A DNA stretch of 64,000 bases. Origin: Lentisphaera marina (lineage in GTDB: Bacteria > Verrucomicrobiota > Lentisphaeria > Lentisphaerales > Lentisphaeraceae). Shown piece after piece: positions 42,611 to 52,137 of this stretch. How positions within the stretch are numbered: the first letter of the stretch is position 1; each line of letters opens with the position of its first letter. A program made the translations under genes and the position numbers. The stretch is from assembly GCF_028745505.1 (NCBI RefSeq), contig NZ_JAQZZL010000002.1:1922001-1986000 (forward strand). The letters are read 5' to 3'. Below the pieces are notes generated by a model. It ran no database searches and had not been told where the DNA came from. It worked only from the letters and a program-made list of their open reading frames with translations.

Positions 42611-43921
42611 ATGATTCACAGAAAAATAGCATCCAAAATAGCGCATCTTTTCCCACAAAAGTTTCTATTCATTCTAATAGGATTAGTGATCCAAAGTAGT
42701 TTCGCTAATGATCTATATGAAACATCTTTGATCGATTATGAAAATCGCCAAGCGAACAATGCCATCGAAAGACTAAATACGGCCCTCCGCGAGAAAAAAA
42801 CTACCCTCGACTACAACAATGAGCGTGGTTATTTAGACGCTTTGCTGAAAGAACTCAAAATCCCTCTCAATTCACAGACTCTCATCTTCTCGAAAACTAG
42901 TTTTCATCGTAAACAAATCTATCCCAGTAACCCCCGCGCACTCTATTTTAACGACGAAATTTACGTTGGTTGGGTTCCGGGAACTCAATTATTAGAGATT
43001 GCCATTTCTGACCCCGAACTTGGTGGCGTTTTTTATACCTTAGAACAAAAAAAGCAAGACTCCATTCAACTCCAGCGAGATGATTCCTGCCTTTCCTGCC
43101 ACGTCTCGAGTCGAACACTTAATGAACCTGGATTTTTCATCCGTTCTGTTTTTCCAGACGAGGAAGGTGAACCCATAAGTCGTTTAGGTTCCGACACTAT
43201 TGATCATAGTTCAGAAATAGGTGCTCGCTGGGGTGGCTGGTATGTCACGGGAAAAAAAACTGAAATTCATCGTGGTAATACCATTTATACAAAAAGCTCC
43301 GAACGAATTGGAAAACCTCACAAAGCGCTAACGACTCAAGATTTACACAGATTTTTTAATCCCGATAAATATCTAGCAAACAGCAGTGATATCGAAGCAC
43401 TTATGGTCCTTGAACACCAAGTTCAAATGCACAACATTTTCACACAAAGAAATTTCCAAGCCATTAAAATGATTGCTGCAGAAGAGTCCATCAACCGCGC
43501 TCTTGGCGAAACTGGTCGCCGCCCTCTCACTAAGAAAATACTTAACAACGCCTGTGAAGAAATCCTTGAGTACATGCTTTTTTGTGATGAAGTCTATTTC
43601 AGAGCTATTGAAGGCAACGCCAACTTTAAAGAAGATTTTGCCAAAGGTAAAATTAGCGCCAGCAATGGTGACAGCCTCTATAAACTACAATTTAAAGAGC
43701 GCATTTCAGAGTTGCCCTGCTCTTGGCTAATTTACTCTGAGGCTTTTAAGCACCTCCAGCCCGACCTCAAGCAAATCGTTTTATTACGCCTAGAAGAGAT
43801 TTTAACTGGCAAAGAAATCCCTAATGAATACATCCATTTGCGCAGTACTCGCGCTCGCATTCATCAAGTCCTTCTAGAAACACTCGATAGCTACCCAGTA
43901 AAGCCAAACAGCAAGATCTGA
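42611..43921 (+). CDS. Exported single-haem-site protein of unknown function
   Basis: 436 residues, ATG at 42611 with AAGGA upstream. A signal peptide (FLFILIGLVIQSSFA) precedes one CLSCH haem site in QRDDSCLSCHVSSRTLNEPG. The surrounding text ALYFNDEIYVGWVPGTQLLE, GGVFYTLEQK and GARWGGWYVTGKKTEIHRG is seen in conserved PVC/Proteobacteria proteins without an assigned function. The C-terminal part is helical. It is not one of the known cytochrome c families and has no second haem site. It lies between the phosphoesterase and the PQQ-type propeller. Confidence 0.8.
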   Translation: MIHRKIASKIAHLFPQKFLFILIGLVIQSSFANDLYETSLIDYENRQANNAIERLNTALREKKTTLDYNNERGYLDALLKELKIPLNSQTLIFSKTSFHRKQIYPSNPRALYFNDEIYVGWVPGTQLLEIAISDPELGGVFYTLEQKKQDSIQLQRDDSCLSCHVSSRTLNEPGFFIRSVFPDEEGEPISRLGSDTIDHSSEIGARWGGWYVTGKKTEIHRGNTIYTKSSERIGKPHKALTTQDLHRFFNPDKYLANSSDIEALMVLEHQVQMHNIFTQRNFQAIKMIAAEESINRALGETGRRPLTKKILNNACEEILEYMLFCDEVYFRAIEGNANFKEDFAKGKISASNGDSLYKLQFKERISELPCSWLIYSEAFKHLQPDLKQIVLLRLEEILTGKEIPNEYIHLRSTRARIHQVLLETLDSYPVKPNSKI

Positions 43922-44046
43922 CTTAAGCCCTTAAGCCATCAGATATTATACATAGAAGAATTTAAAAGCTTTTTTCTCTTCCACACTGTAAACTTAGTTC
44001 TTACAGAACAGTAGTATTTTATATTAAGAAACTAAGGGACAGCCAT

Positions 44047-45930
44047 ATGAATAAGTATTTCGTCAAAAAACTAATATTATTAAGCGCACTCTCACTACTA
44101 AGCCTCACTGCAGATGAAGGCGCCAAGTCATGGCCAATGTCTGGTGGGCCAAATGGCAATTGGCAAATTAACACCGAACAGCACGTTCCTACTGAATGGT
44201 CCGTACGTACAGGAAAAAACATTAAATGGCGTACCGAACTACCCGAAGGTGGTCAAAGTGGTATTGCAGTCTGGGGAGACAAAGTCTTTTTAACGATCAA
44301 CCCAGAGCTAGACACTCCACCCTTTGATCAAATCACAAGTAATTTAGATAAAGCTAAAAAAGCTTACGATACTCATAAAGATACTGTAGTTAATAAAATC
44401 AAAGATGACTCTACTTACCTTGAAAAAACAACTGCTTTAAGCCAAGCGCAAAAATCATGGGATGATTTTTTTGCTAAGCGCAGTGCCAAAATGCCCAAAA
44501 ACCAAATTGAGCGTAGTCGTAAACGTTTATTATCCTCCTCTGATGAAGGTAAAAACTTAAGAAAAGCGGAGCACAACTTACGGGTTTTCATTCACAATTT
44601 AGACAAAGAACTCAAATCATTAGACGCAGAATTATCACAATGCTTACGTGAATTTAAAACAAGAGGAGCCAGTAAAGATATCACCCTTGTGTGTCTAGAT
44701 AGTAACAATGGCAAAATCCTTTGGCAAAAATCAGTTAAAGGCCTCATGTCTAGTGGTTACCATTACGGTTTTAGTGACTCAACCACTCCTTGCCCCACTA
44801 CCGATGGCAAATACGTATGGGCCATCAATGCCAGTGGTGGCATGGCATGTTTTGATTTTAATGGCAATGAAATTTGGTCACGTACATGGATGCCCACTGG
44901 TGGACGTCCCTTTAACAAACAATTTGATTCTATCATGACAAGCAGTTCCATTCTCAATGTAGAGCCACCAGAGAAAGGGGATACGACGCGTAACCCTGAG
45001 TGGAACTATTTACGTGCTTTAGATAAAAACACTGGTAAAACTCTTTGGGTATGTAAAGATGCCATCACTCACTACAATGCTCCAGTACTTGGCAGAATGG
45101 CTGATGGTACACAAGCCGTACTCATTGGTCGCGGTGGTCCTCACGAGGTTCCTGAACGTCCGGTTGGTCTAAGTATGGTGAGCCTTGACAATAAGAATGC
45201 TGGTGAAATACTTTGGCAATGGGAACCCAAAGAAGATAATAAAATATCTGGTTGGGGAGCTCTTTCGACCCAACACTGGGATAAAGGTAAAGCTTACTGG
45301 TATAATAACCCTGCTCAAATGTCACACATCTCCATAGATTCTACTAATGGTAAAGAAATCAAGCAACTTCCACTGAATAAGATGGATCGCTATATCTATG
45401 ATACCTCCGCTAAAACCTTTAAATTTGAAAAGGATTATGAACTGAGAAGACAAGACCAATCGCGTCACTGTAATATCATCGTTGGTGATCATGCTTTGTA
45501 TCTAATGCGCTATGCTCCCTTTGTCGTTCGTCACAATACCAAAACGGGTAAAACAGAAGCCCTAGAACTTCCAACTGAAATCATTCGTGAGAAAGGCAAA
45601 GAGGATCAATGGCTCTACCAAACTAAAGAAATCAATGATGGTTTGAATTCGAAAGGACAAAATCATGCTGCCGATTCAAGAACTCGTGGTGATGGCTTCC
45701 AAAAATGTTTCCTAGGCTCGCCCACAGCCGTGAATGACAAAGTTTACTTCACAAATGCTCTTGGCCTCACTTACGTCATTGATGCCAACGCGCCTGTACT
45801 CAATGAACAGGCATTGATTGCCATCAATGACCTTGGTTCACGCGGAAAAACTTGGACTGTAGGATCTATGACTTATGCCAATGGCAAAGTTTACCACCGC
45901 GATCTAAAAGCAGTCATTTGCGTGGAATAA
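44047..45930 (+). CDS. Secreted PQQ-type beta-propeller protein
   Basis: 627 residues with a signal peptide (KLILLSALSLLSLTA). WPMSGGPNGNWQINTEQHVP and NIKWRTELPEGGQSGIAVWG are the usual start of PQQ-like/quinoprotein propellers in PVC bacteria, followed by VCLDSNNGKILWQKSV, VWAINASGGMACFDFNGNEI and LDKNTGKTLWVCKD blades. A charged coiled-coil (about residues 95-205) is inserted between blades. No PQQ-dehydrogenase catalytic set is evident, so this may be a scaffold or BamB-like protein. It ends at a strong terminator. Confidence 0.85.
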   Translation: MNKYFVKKLILLSALSLLSLTADEGAKSWPMSGGPNGNWQINTEQHVPTEWSVRTGKNIKWRTELPEGGQSGIAVWGDKVFLTINPELDTPPFDQITSNLDKAKKAYDTHKDTVVNKIKDDSTYLEKTTALSQAQKSWDDFFAKRSAKMPKNQIERSRKRLLSSSDEGKNLRKAEHNLRVFIHNLDKELKSLDAELSQCLREFKTRGASKDITLVCLDSNNGKILWQKSVKGLMSSGYHYGFSDSTTPCPTTDGKYVWAINASGGMACFDFNGNEIWSRTWMPTGGRPFNKQFDSIMTSSSILNVEPPEKGDTTRNPEWNYLRALDKNTGKTLWVCKDAITHYNAPVLGRMADGTQAVLIGRGGPHEVPERPVGLSMVSLDNKNAGEILWQWEPKEDNKISGWGALSTQHWDKGKAYWYNNPAQMSHISIDSTNGKEIKQLPLNKMDRYIYDTSAKTFKFEKDYELRRQDQSRHCNIIVGDHALYLMRYAPFVVRHNTKTGKTEALELPTEIIREKGKEDQWLYQTKEINDGLNSKGQNHAADSRTRGDGFQKCFLGSPTAVNDKVYFTNALGLTYVIDANAPVLNEQALIAINDLGSRGKTWTVGSMTYANGKVYHRDLKAVICVE

Positions 45931-45952
45931 AACACTTCGTATATAGTTCTTT

Positions 45953-45978
45953 AAATGCCGAGTTCTTGCTCGGCATTT
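45953..45978 (+). terminator. Rho-independent terminator after the PQQ-type gene
   Basis: AAATGCCGAG (45953-45962) pairs with CTCGGCATTT (45969-45978) around a 6-nt loop and is followed by TT and TATTTT. It lies between the convergent PQQ-type and DEAD-box helicase genes. Confidence 0.88.
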
Positions 45979-45988
45979 TTTATTTTGA

Positions 45989-47401
45989 CTAACGAATGAG
46001 CATGCACTTAAAGGCACGCCCTTTCCATTTATCATCTCGCAAAATTTTTAAAGCGTGATTCACGGACTGACGCTCAATGGCGACATAAGAGTAATAGTCA
46101 AAAATTTGAATTTTTCCGACTTGTTCACCCTTCAAGCCTTTATCTCCCGTGAGCGCTCCCAAGAGATTCCCTGCACGTAACTTCTGCTTTTTTCCAAAAA
46201 GAATTTTTACACAAGACATCTTGGGGCGATACGGGTTTTCTTCTAAAAACTCTCGACCCGGCAAACTTTCGCTCTCAATTTCTTGACCAAGGAACTCTTG
46301 TAACAATGAAATTTTATGAGCTTCTTTTTGGCTGTAGAGCGAACAAGCCACTCCACTCTTGCCTGCGCGTCCCGTTCGTCCAATGCGATGAACATGAATC
46401 TCAAAATCTCGCGAAATATGATAGTTGATCACCAAATCAATCGAATCAATATCTAAACCACGAGCCGCGACATCTGTCGCCACCAAAACGGCCACACTCT
46501 TGTTGGCAAAGCGCACCAAGTTTTCTTGCCTATCCTTTTGCTCCAAATCCCCGTGAAGTGCTAGCGTACTAAAACCTGCTTGTGCTAAATCTTTGCGAAT
46601 ATCTTTTGCTTCTTGCTTGGTGTTACAAAAAATAACCGCTGATTCAGATTTAAATTTTTGCAGTAAAAGTTGCAGTGCTACCAATCGTTGACTATCACTG
46701 GTAACTTTATAAAAATGTTGCTCAATCTTACTTTCTTCATGGACTTGCGATTCTAGTTCTATGCGGATAGGTTTGTGCATGACACGCTTTGCGATGTTCG
46801 CAATTTTCTTTGGGTAAGTCGCTGAAAATAATAGTGTTTGCCTTTGCTTATTTGTCTGAGCTAAAATCGCATCAATCTCTTCTTGGAAGCCCATGTCAAG
46901 CATGCGATCAGCTTCATCGAGGACCAAAGTTTTTACATCATCTAAGGAAAGTGATGATTTATTGAGGTGCTTTAAGATGCGCCCCGGTGTTCCCACCACA
47001 ATATGTGCACCATGTGCTACTGATTTCATTTGAGGACGAAAGGGCATACCACCACCCAAACTCAAGAGTTTAATATTGGGCATCATTCGAGCTAAATCGC
47101 GGATAGCTTCCGAAACTTGCTCACATAATTCACGCGTGGGACAAAGAATCAAAACCTGAATTTTATAATCATCTAAAGCTAAGTTAGATAAAACTCCCAA
47201 ACCAAAAGCAGCCGTTTTACCCGTTCCCGTTTTTGCTTGCGCAATGAGGTCTTTTCCCTCGAGAATGGCTGGCAAACTCAGCTGCTGAATCTCGGTCATT
47301 TCCTCATAGCCTAAAGAAGCCACATTTTTTATTAAATCTTCTGACAGAGGCAGAGATGCAAAGTCTTTCGAACTCAAATTATTTTCCTTATTAAAGTCCA
47401 C
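45989..47401 (-). CDS. dbpA: ATP-dependent RNA helicase DbpA
   Basis: Up to 470 residues. DEAD-box motifs in order: LIAQAKTGTGKTAAFGLGVL (I), ILCPTRELCEQV (Ia), VVGTPGRILKHL (Ib), LVLDEADRMLDMGF (II, DEAD), LLFSATYP (III), VLVATDVAARGLDI (V) and IHVHRIGRTGRAGKSG (VI). The last ~75 residues (CVKILFGKKQKLRAGNLLGA, ending RAFKCMLIR) are the DbpA RNA-binding domain that targets 23S rRNA hairpin 92. The start is either GTG at 47401 or TTG at 47377; the latter has the better ribosome binding site (AAGGAAAATAA). Confidence 0.95.
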   Translation of the reverse strand: MDFNKENNLSSKDFASLPLSEDLIKNVASLGYEEMTEIQQLSLPAILEGKDLIAQAKTGTGKTAAFGLGVLSNLALDDYKIQVLILCPTRELCEQVSEAIRDLARMMPNIKLLSLGGGMPFRPQMKSVAHGAHIVVGTPGRILKHLNKSSLSLDDVKTLVLDEADRMLDMGFQEEIDAILAQTNKQRQTLLFSATYPKKIANIAKRVMHKPIRIELESQVHEESKIEQHFYKVTSDSQRLVALQLLLQKFKSESAVIFCNTKQEAKDIRKDLAQAGFSTLALHGDLEQKDRQENLVRFANKSVAVLVATDVAARGLDIDSIDLVINYHISRDFEIHVHRIGRTGRAGKSGVACSLYSQKEAHKISLLQEFLGQEIESESLPGREFLEENPYRPKMSCVKILFGKKQKLRAGNLLGALTGDKGLKGEQVGKIQIFDYYSYVAIERQSVNHALKILRDDKWKGRAFKCMLIR

Positions 47402-47504
47402 TAGCTCAGATATCTTTGGCCTTAAGACAATTTAATTACCTTCAAGCTTAGCCTTGATTCAGACTCTTACGAACCAATGCGAAAAATGATTCTAGTTATT
47501 AAAT

Positions 47505-48404
47505 TCAGTTGATTTTATAAGAAGAACTTGATCTTAATATCTTGTCTTCACTTAAAGATAAGTTATTTGAGCGCAAAAATCTAAAGAGCTCTCGTTCAGT
47601 AACTCGACAATTAGGTCCCAATGTTATACTCGATAATAAGCGCCCTATACTAATTGGTAATTCAAAATATGGAATTAAGCGACCATCTTGAACTCTATAT
47701 TGAAGCTGATTTAGATTACCATTAATCATTAACTTATTATGCTCAACATACATATCTGGAAAATAACTAAGACGAATTTCAGCTTCTTCTTTAAAACTAT
47801 CTGATTTCATCATTACAGCTTTAGACAGCAACCACAGAACATGGTTTGTGATATATGCAGGATTCTCATTATGCTCTTTTGATTGATTAACATTTAGTTT
47901 TTTATATTGTTCTTTAATATCATAAATAACTGGGAATAATTGTAATCGAGCCATATCGATCAATTGATTTTTAACAGTTAGGGTAGCCCTATATTTTTTT
48001 GTATTTTCTTGAAGAGTTTTCGCGAACTCATTTACCTTAAAACCGATGCAAACACCCTGACTATTATCACCATACCCTCGCCATTGGCTTAACATATCAC
48101 TATGTTTGGAAAACGAACAAACAAAAGCCTCTCGCTCTTTAAAATCATCCAATATTTTATTGAGAAAATCAACTCGCTCTTTGTTATATTCAACATTATA
48201 TGATTTTAATTTTTCTTCTTGCAGTAACTCTTCCACCAGAGCAAACTCCAAATTATCATTTAAATACATTGTTGAACTAAGTCTTATTTTTTGGGTCTTA
48301 ATAATACTATGTAAAGCCTCTATGCTTGTATAATGAAACACTTCTTTTTGATCAAGATCATTTTCATCAATAGCAACTTGTAAATTTCTTCCTCTAAACT
48401 CCAT
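47505..48404 (-). CDS. DUF2971 domain protein
   Basis: 299 residues. VFHYTSIEALHSIIKTQKIR and STMYLNDNLEFALVEELL form the DUF2971 opening, followed by FVCSFSKHSDMLSQWRGYGD and GVCIGFKVNEFA, the family signature. The later part has KSDSFKEEAEIRLSYFPDMY and ITLGPNCRVTERELFRFL. Members are common on mobile islands and are suspected of nucleotide- or NAD-directed chemistry, though this is not settled. Codon use is clearly more AT-rich and Asn/Lys/Ser-heavy than in dbpA or the mutarotase gene, which suggests recent acquisition. It lies between two unrelated housekeeping genes on the same strand. Confidence 0.88.
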   Translation of the reverse strand: MEFRGRNLQVAIDENDLDQKEVFHYTSIEALHSIIKTQKIRLSSTMYLNDNLEFALVEELLQEEKLKSYNVEYNKERVDFLNKILDDFKEREAFVCSFSKHSDMLSQWRGYGDNSQGVCIGFKVNEFAKTLQENTKKYRATLTVKNQLIDMARLQLFPVIYDIKEQYKKLNVNQSKEHNENPAYITNHVLWLLSKAVMMKSDSFKEEAEIRLSYFPDMYVEHNKLMINGNLNQLQYRVQDGRLIPYFELPISIGRLLSSITLGPNCRVTERELFRFLRSNNLSLSEDKILRSSSSYKIN

Positions 48405-48425
48405 AAACAGACCTTTTTAAGTTTC

Positions 48426-49256
48426 TCATCTTAAAGTCACTCGCGTTTGCCAACTTTTTCCAGGCTCAATCATTTGTGGCTTTGCGTTAAGCGCATTTTT
48501 TTCATTGGCAGGTTCAAAGCAAATGTAGGGTACTTCAGCTGACTTGCGCCAAATGGTATAACGTTTAAAGACACTGGGGTCAAAAATCATTTCAACTTTT
48601 TCACTGCCTAAATTGAGTATGTTTCTTGCGTCATGATGGTCGAGAACATGCATATCTGGTGCTCCGTGAATACGATAGCTTTGTTCTCCCATTACTTCAA
48701 AATACTCATTCTCATTCATACTCACTAGGGCGTAATCTTCTAAGTTATTATTAACGCTTTGAGCACGAGATGAAAAAATGATTTGATTGGGATCGTCCAC
48801 CGCAAAATAAGGGTGAATTCCCGGGGCAAGTGGAAGTGATTCTAAAGAAAGGTTTTTAAATTCGTAATCCATGACAAGCTCGCTATTTTCTAAGGAATAC
48901 TTTACAGTGAATTCAAAATCAAAGGGATAACGTTTTTTGCTTTCTTGCGAACTCCGCAAAATGAGCTGCAGACTTTTTTCGTCTTGACTTAAGAGCTCAA
49001 ATTCATGGTCGCGTGCGAAGCCATGTTGCTTCATTGCAAAACTTTGTCCCTGCCAAAGAAATTCATTATTCTCCAAAGGACCAAAACTTGGAAAACATAG
49101 GGGTATGCCACTATGAGAAATATCTTCTTCCGCATAAAAAAGCAGGTTATTACCATCACGATAAAAGGCGAGGATTTTAGCTCCAAAAGTATCGCAAACA
49201 ATGCCGAAATTCTCATCGCCCAAAATCAAAGTTTTTCCTAAAGCTTTTTCTTTCAT
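48426..49256 (-). CDS. Aldose-1-epimerase family, hexose-6-phosphate mutarotase-like
   Basis: 276 residues. GAKILAFYRDGNNLLFYAEE, SGIPLCFPSFGPLENNEF, MKQHGFARDHEFELL and LAPGIHPYFAVDDPN (catalytic His region) match the YeaD-type mutarotase family that interconverts anomers of sugar 6-phosphates. SVFKRYTIWRKSAEVPYICF and EPANEKNALNAKPQMIEPG near the end are also family text. No signal peptide is present, so it is cytoplasmic. It lies 14 nt after priA in one operon direction. Confidence 0.9.
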   Translation of the reverse strand: MKEKALGKTLILGDENFGIVCDTFGAKILAFYRDGNNLLFYAEEDISHSGIPLCFPSFGPLENNEFLWQGQSFAMKQHGFARDHEFELLSQDEKSLQLILRSSQESKKRYPFDFEFTVKYSLENSELVMDYEFKNLSLESLPLAPGIHPYFAVDDPNQIIFSSRAQSVNNNLEDYALVSMNENEYFEVMGEQSYRIHGAPDMHVLDHHDARNILNLGSEKVEMIFDPSVFKRYTIWRKSAEVPYICFEPANEKNALNAKPQMIEPGKSWQTRVTLR

Positions 49257-49270
49257 TATCTTTCCTGAAT

Positions 49271-51478
49271 TTACATTAACGATTGAGGATCTACATCGAT
49301 TATAATCTTATACTCTGCCGATGTTTTATAATTGAGTCGCAACCAATTTAAAACGCGCACTAAACGACGAATATTATCTGAAAAAATCGTTAATTGATAG
49401 CGATATTGACCGCGAATTTTTTCTATGGGAGAAGGTACTGCGGGCATCAAACGATCGTCTTTTGAGCAAGCCTCACTCAAACGCCTGCTAAAGTCACTCG
49501 CTAAACTCGCCAATGGACCCTCTTCGGGACCACGAAAATGAATTAAAACCATCTTGCTAAAGGGAGGAAACTTCATCACTTCTCGCCCCATTTTTTCATC
49601 CTCGTAAAAAGCATCGAAGTCACCTTCTAAAGCACACTGTAGTGCCGGATGAGTCGGATTGTATGTTTGAATCAAAACTCGTCCAGCATCATCGCCACGT
49701 CCCGAACGACCCGAGACTTGTGCTAAGAGCTGAAAAGTTCTTTCAGCGGCACGAAAGTCAGCCATATTTAAGCCTGCGTCCGCAAAAACTACTCCTACGA
49801 GTGTCACACGGGGGAAGTGAAGCCCTTTGGCAATCATCTGAGTTCCAATTAAAATATCGTATTTACCTTGTTGAAAATCCCCTAACATCGTTTTGTGCGA
49901 ATCCTTACGCGTCATTGTATCGCTATCCATACGAGCAATTCGAGCATTGGGAAAAACGCCTCGACATAAGCGCTCAATTTTCTCTGTACCAAGACCCGAA
50001 AAAGATAAATCATTATTTCCACACTCTGGGCATTTTGGCGGTGGCTCTTTGATATCACCACAGAGGTGGCAAATTAAAACATTGCTCTTGCGGTGATAAG
50101 TGTGCGAGGTACTACAGTCCCCACATTTTGAAGTGTATTGGCATTTCTCACAAGTTAAATGAGTCGAATAACCCCGTCGATTGAGAAAAAGAATTGTCTG
50201 CATACGGTCATGCAATTGTTGCTTCACCGCCTCAATCAGTTCCCGCGAAAAAATTTGATTAGCCCCCGTTGCGGCAGCTTCCGTACGCATATCCACTAAT
50301 TTAATACTCGGAACCACTGCCGTACTAGGTCGCTGTGTCAACTTAGCCATTTTATATTTGCCTTGATTGGCATTATTCATGGTCTCGAAGGAAGGCGTTG
50401 CTGAGCCTAGAACTACGGGACATTTATCCATAATCCCACGCATCACAGCAATGTCGCGAGCATTGTAGCGCGGGTGGCTATCTTGCTTGTATGAAGGTTC
50501 ATGCTCCTCGTCAACGACAATAATTCCGGGATCGTGAAAGGGGGCAAATAAAGCTGAACGAGCCCCCACTACTATCTGTGTTTCACCGCGAGATATCAAC
50601 TTCCATTGATCATAGCGCTCTCCTTCACTTAAACCACTATGTAAAACGCTGACACTCTTGCCAAAACGAGCTCGAAAGCGGTGGACTGTTTGTGGTGTAA
50701 GTGATATTTCAGGTACGAGGACAATCGCTTGTTTTCCTCTAGTCAGAGCTTCGGCAATCGCTTGTAAATAAACCTCTGTCTTTCCACTTCCCGTGATGCC
50801 ATAGAGCACCACAGTCGAAGGTTTTTCTTCGTCCATCTCATCGGTAATTAACTTAAGTGCCACACTCTGCTCTTCAGTGAGCTCCAGAGGCTTGGTGATA
50901 ATTACTTCTTCATCACCAAAGGGATCACGCTCAACATGGCGAACTTCTTCTTCTAAAACCCCTGCTTTCAACAGACTCTTAATCGGTGATGCGGAAACAT
51001 TAGCCACTTTCATTAGCAGTGATTGTGGGGCTTCTTTTAAGCCAATTAAGGCTTTCACAACCGCTGCACGTGGTGGATATTTTTTCTCTAATTCTGGAAC
51101 GAGGGAAGCGGGCTGAATATCGCTTGCAAAACTCAAGAGTTTTTGCGTCTTTTCTTTTACTTTATCTTTGCGTACGGGTGCGGGCAACATATTGCGCACG
51201 GATTGAATCATTCCCGTACAATAATAATCGGCAATCCACTGCCCTAATTGCATCATCTTTTCAGGGATTAAATGACCTTCGTTGATCGCAATGGCTTTGA
51301 GCCTATTTTCTGGGAAGTCACTTTTATCGACTAAGTCAACGACGTAGCCTGTTCGCTCTGTTCTGCCAAAGGGAATACGCACTCGACAACCCAAACGCAG
51401 ATCCATACCTGCAGGGATTTTATAATCAAAGGTCTTATCTAAAGACATATCCGGAAGAACTCGTGCAAATTTTGACAT
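49271..51478 (-). CDS. priA: Primosomal protein N' (replication restart helicase)
   Basis: 735 residues with GGAGGAA just before ATG 51478. The N-terminal DNA-binding domain (KFARVLPDMSLDKTFDYKIP; RVRIPFGRTERTGYVVDLVD) precedes the helicase motifs LYGITGSGKTEVYLQAI (Walker A) and IIVVDEEHEPSYKQDSHPRY (DEEH). The zinc-binding cluster CEKCQYTSKCGDC ... CHLCGDIKEPPPKCPECG gives the eight Cys, then KIERLCRGVFPNARIARMDS and TQMIAKGLHFPRVTLVGV. It reloads DnaB at stalled forks. Confidence 0.97.
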   Translation of the reverse strand: MSKFARVLPDMSLDKTFDYKIPAGMDLRLGCRVRIPFGRTERTGYVVDLVDKSDFPENRLKAIAINEGHLIPEKMMQLGQWIADYYCTGMIQSVRNMLPAPVRKDKVKEKTQKLLSFASDIQPASLVPELEKKYPPRAAVVKALIGLKEAPQSLLMKVANVSASPIKSLLKAGVLEEEVRHVERDPFGDEEVIITKPLELTEEQSVALKLITDEMDEEKPSTVVLYGITGSGKTEVYLQAIAEALTRGKQAIVLVPEISLTPQTVHRFRARFGKSVSVLHSGLSEGERYDQWKLISRGETQIVVGARSALFAPFHDPGIIVVDEEHEPSYKQDSHPRYNARDIAVMRGIMDKCPVVLGSATPSFETMNNANQGKYKMAKLTQRPSTAVVPSIKLVDMRTEAAATGANQIFSRELIEAVKQQLHDRMQTILFLNRRGYSTHLTCEKCQYTSKCGDCSTSHTYHRKSNVLICHLCGDIKEPPPKCPECGNNDLSFSGLGTEKIERLCRGVFPNARIARMDSDTMTRKDSHKTMLGDFQQGKYDILIGTQMIAKGLHFPRVTLVGVVFADAGLNMADFRAAERTFQLLAQVSGRSGRGDDAGRVLIQTYNPTHPALQCALEGDFDAFYEDEKMGREVMKFPPFSKMVLIHFRGPEEGPLASLASDFSRRLSEACSKDDRLMPAVPSPIEKIRGQYRYQLTIFSDNIRRLVRVLNWLRLNYKTSAEYKIIIDVDPQSLM

Positions 51479-51577
51479 AGTTCCTCCTTATATTTTTTCT
51501 GAATTGAAGAGCACTTGCTGCAATATAAATACTGCAGTCATGATCGAGTCACGCTAATCTTTAGTCGATTAAAAACT

Positions 51578-52021
51578 TTAGCCACCTAATTGACGACGCA
51601 ACTCATTTTGGAAGTCCATCATTTCTTCTTCTGAAGGTTGTGCTTCAGTATCGCCAAGATCCATCCCTAATTGACCGTAATGATCCAAAGTCCATTCACC
51701 GCTTAAACCAGAGGGGAAACTCACACTTCCACTCAAAGCCGCATCGGGACGAGTGATTTTTGAAACTTCTACGTGGAGTCCAGGAGTGCCTTCATTTAAC
51801 ATTTCTGCTTTTGCGGCTTCCGCAGCAGGATCTTCCTCGACAACTTCTGGCTCAGGCTCTAAAGCATCCCAGTCAATATCAAGATCAGCACTCAACAAGC
51901 GCAGGTCCATAAAAGTCATTTTGACATCGTGTTCACTTTGGAGTTCTTTGTGAATTTCGTTTAAAGATTTCTCAGCTCGAAGGCCCGTGATAATGATCTT
52001 TTCAATTTCTTCTTGAGTCAT
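51578..52021 (-). CDS. Acidic hypothetical protein (147 aa)
   Basis: Taken from ATG at 52021 with AAGGAAAATAA upstream; the frame extends to 52078 but without a site. The N-terminal 50 residues (TQEEIEKIIITGLRAEKSLN, HDVKMTFMDLRLLSADLDID) look like a helix-turn-helix-type fold. An acidic linker (EPEPEVVEEDPAAEAAKAEM) leads to a beta-rich part (VSFPSGLSGEWTLDHYGQLG). Not recognised as a family. It is transcribed alone and divergent from lpxB. Confidence 0.8.
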   Translation of the reverse strand: MTQEEIEKIIITGLRAEKSLNEIHKELQSEHDVKMTFMDLRLLSADLDIDWDALEPEPEVVEEDPAAEAAKAEMLNEGTPGLHVEVSKITRPDAALSGSVSFPSGLSGEWTLDHYGQLGMDLGDTEAQPSEEEMMDFQNELRRQLGG

Positions 52022-52137
52022 CTTATTTTCCTTATTTAAAATTTTCACATAATTTAAGCATAGATGAATGACTTTCAATCTTTGTAAGAGTTCACTTTCC
52101 CACTAAATTACTCGATCATTTAACACGGGAACATTAT

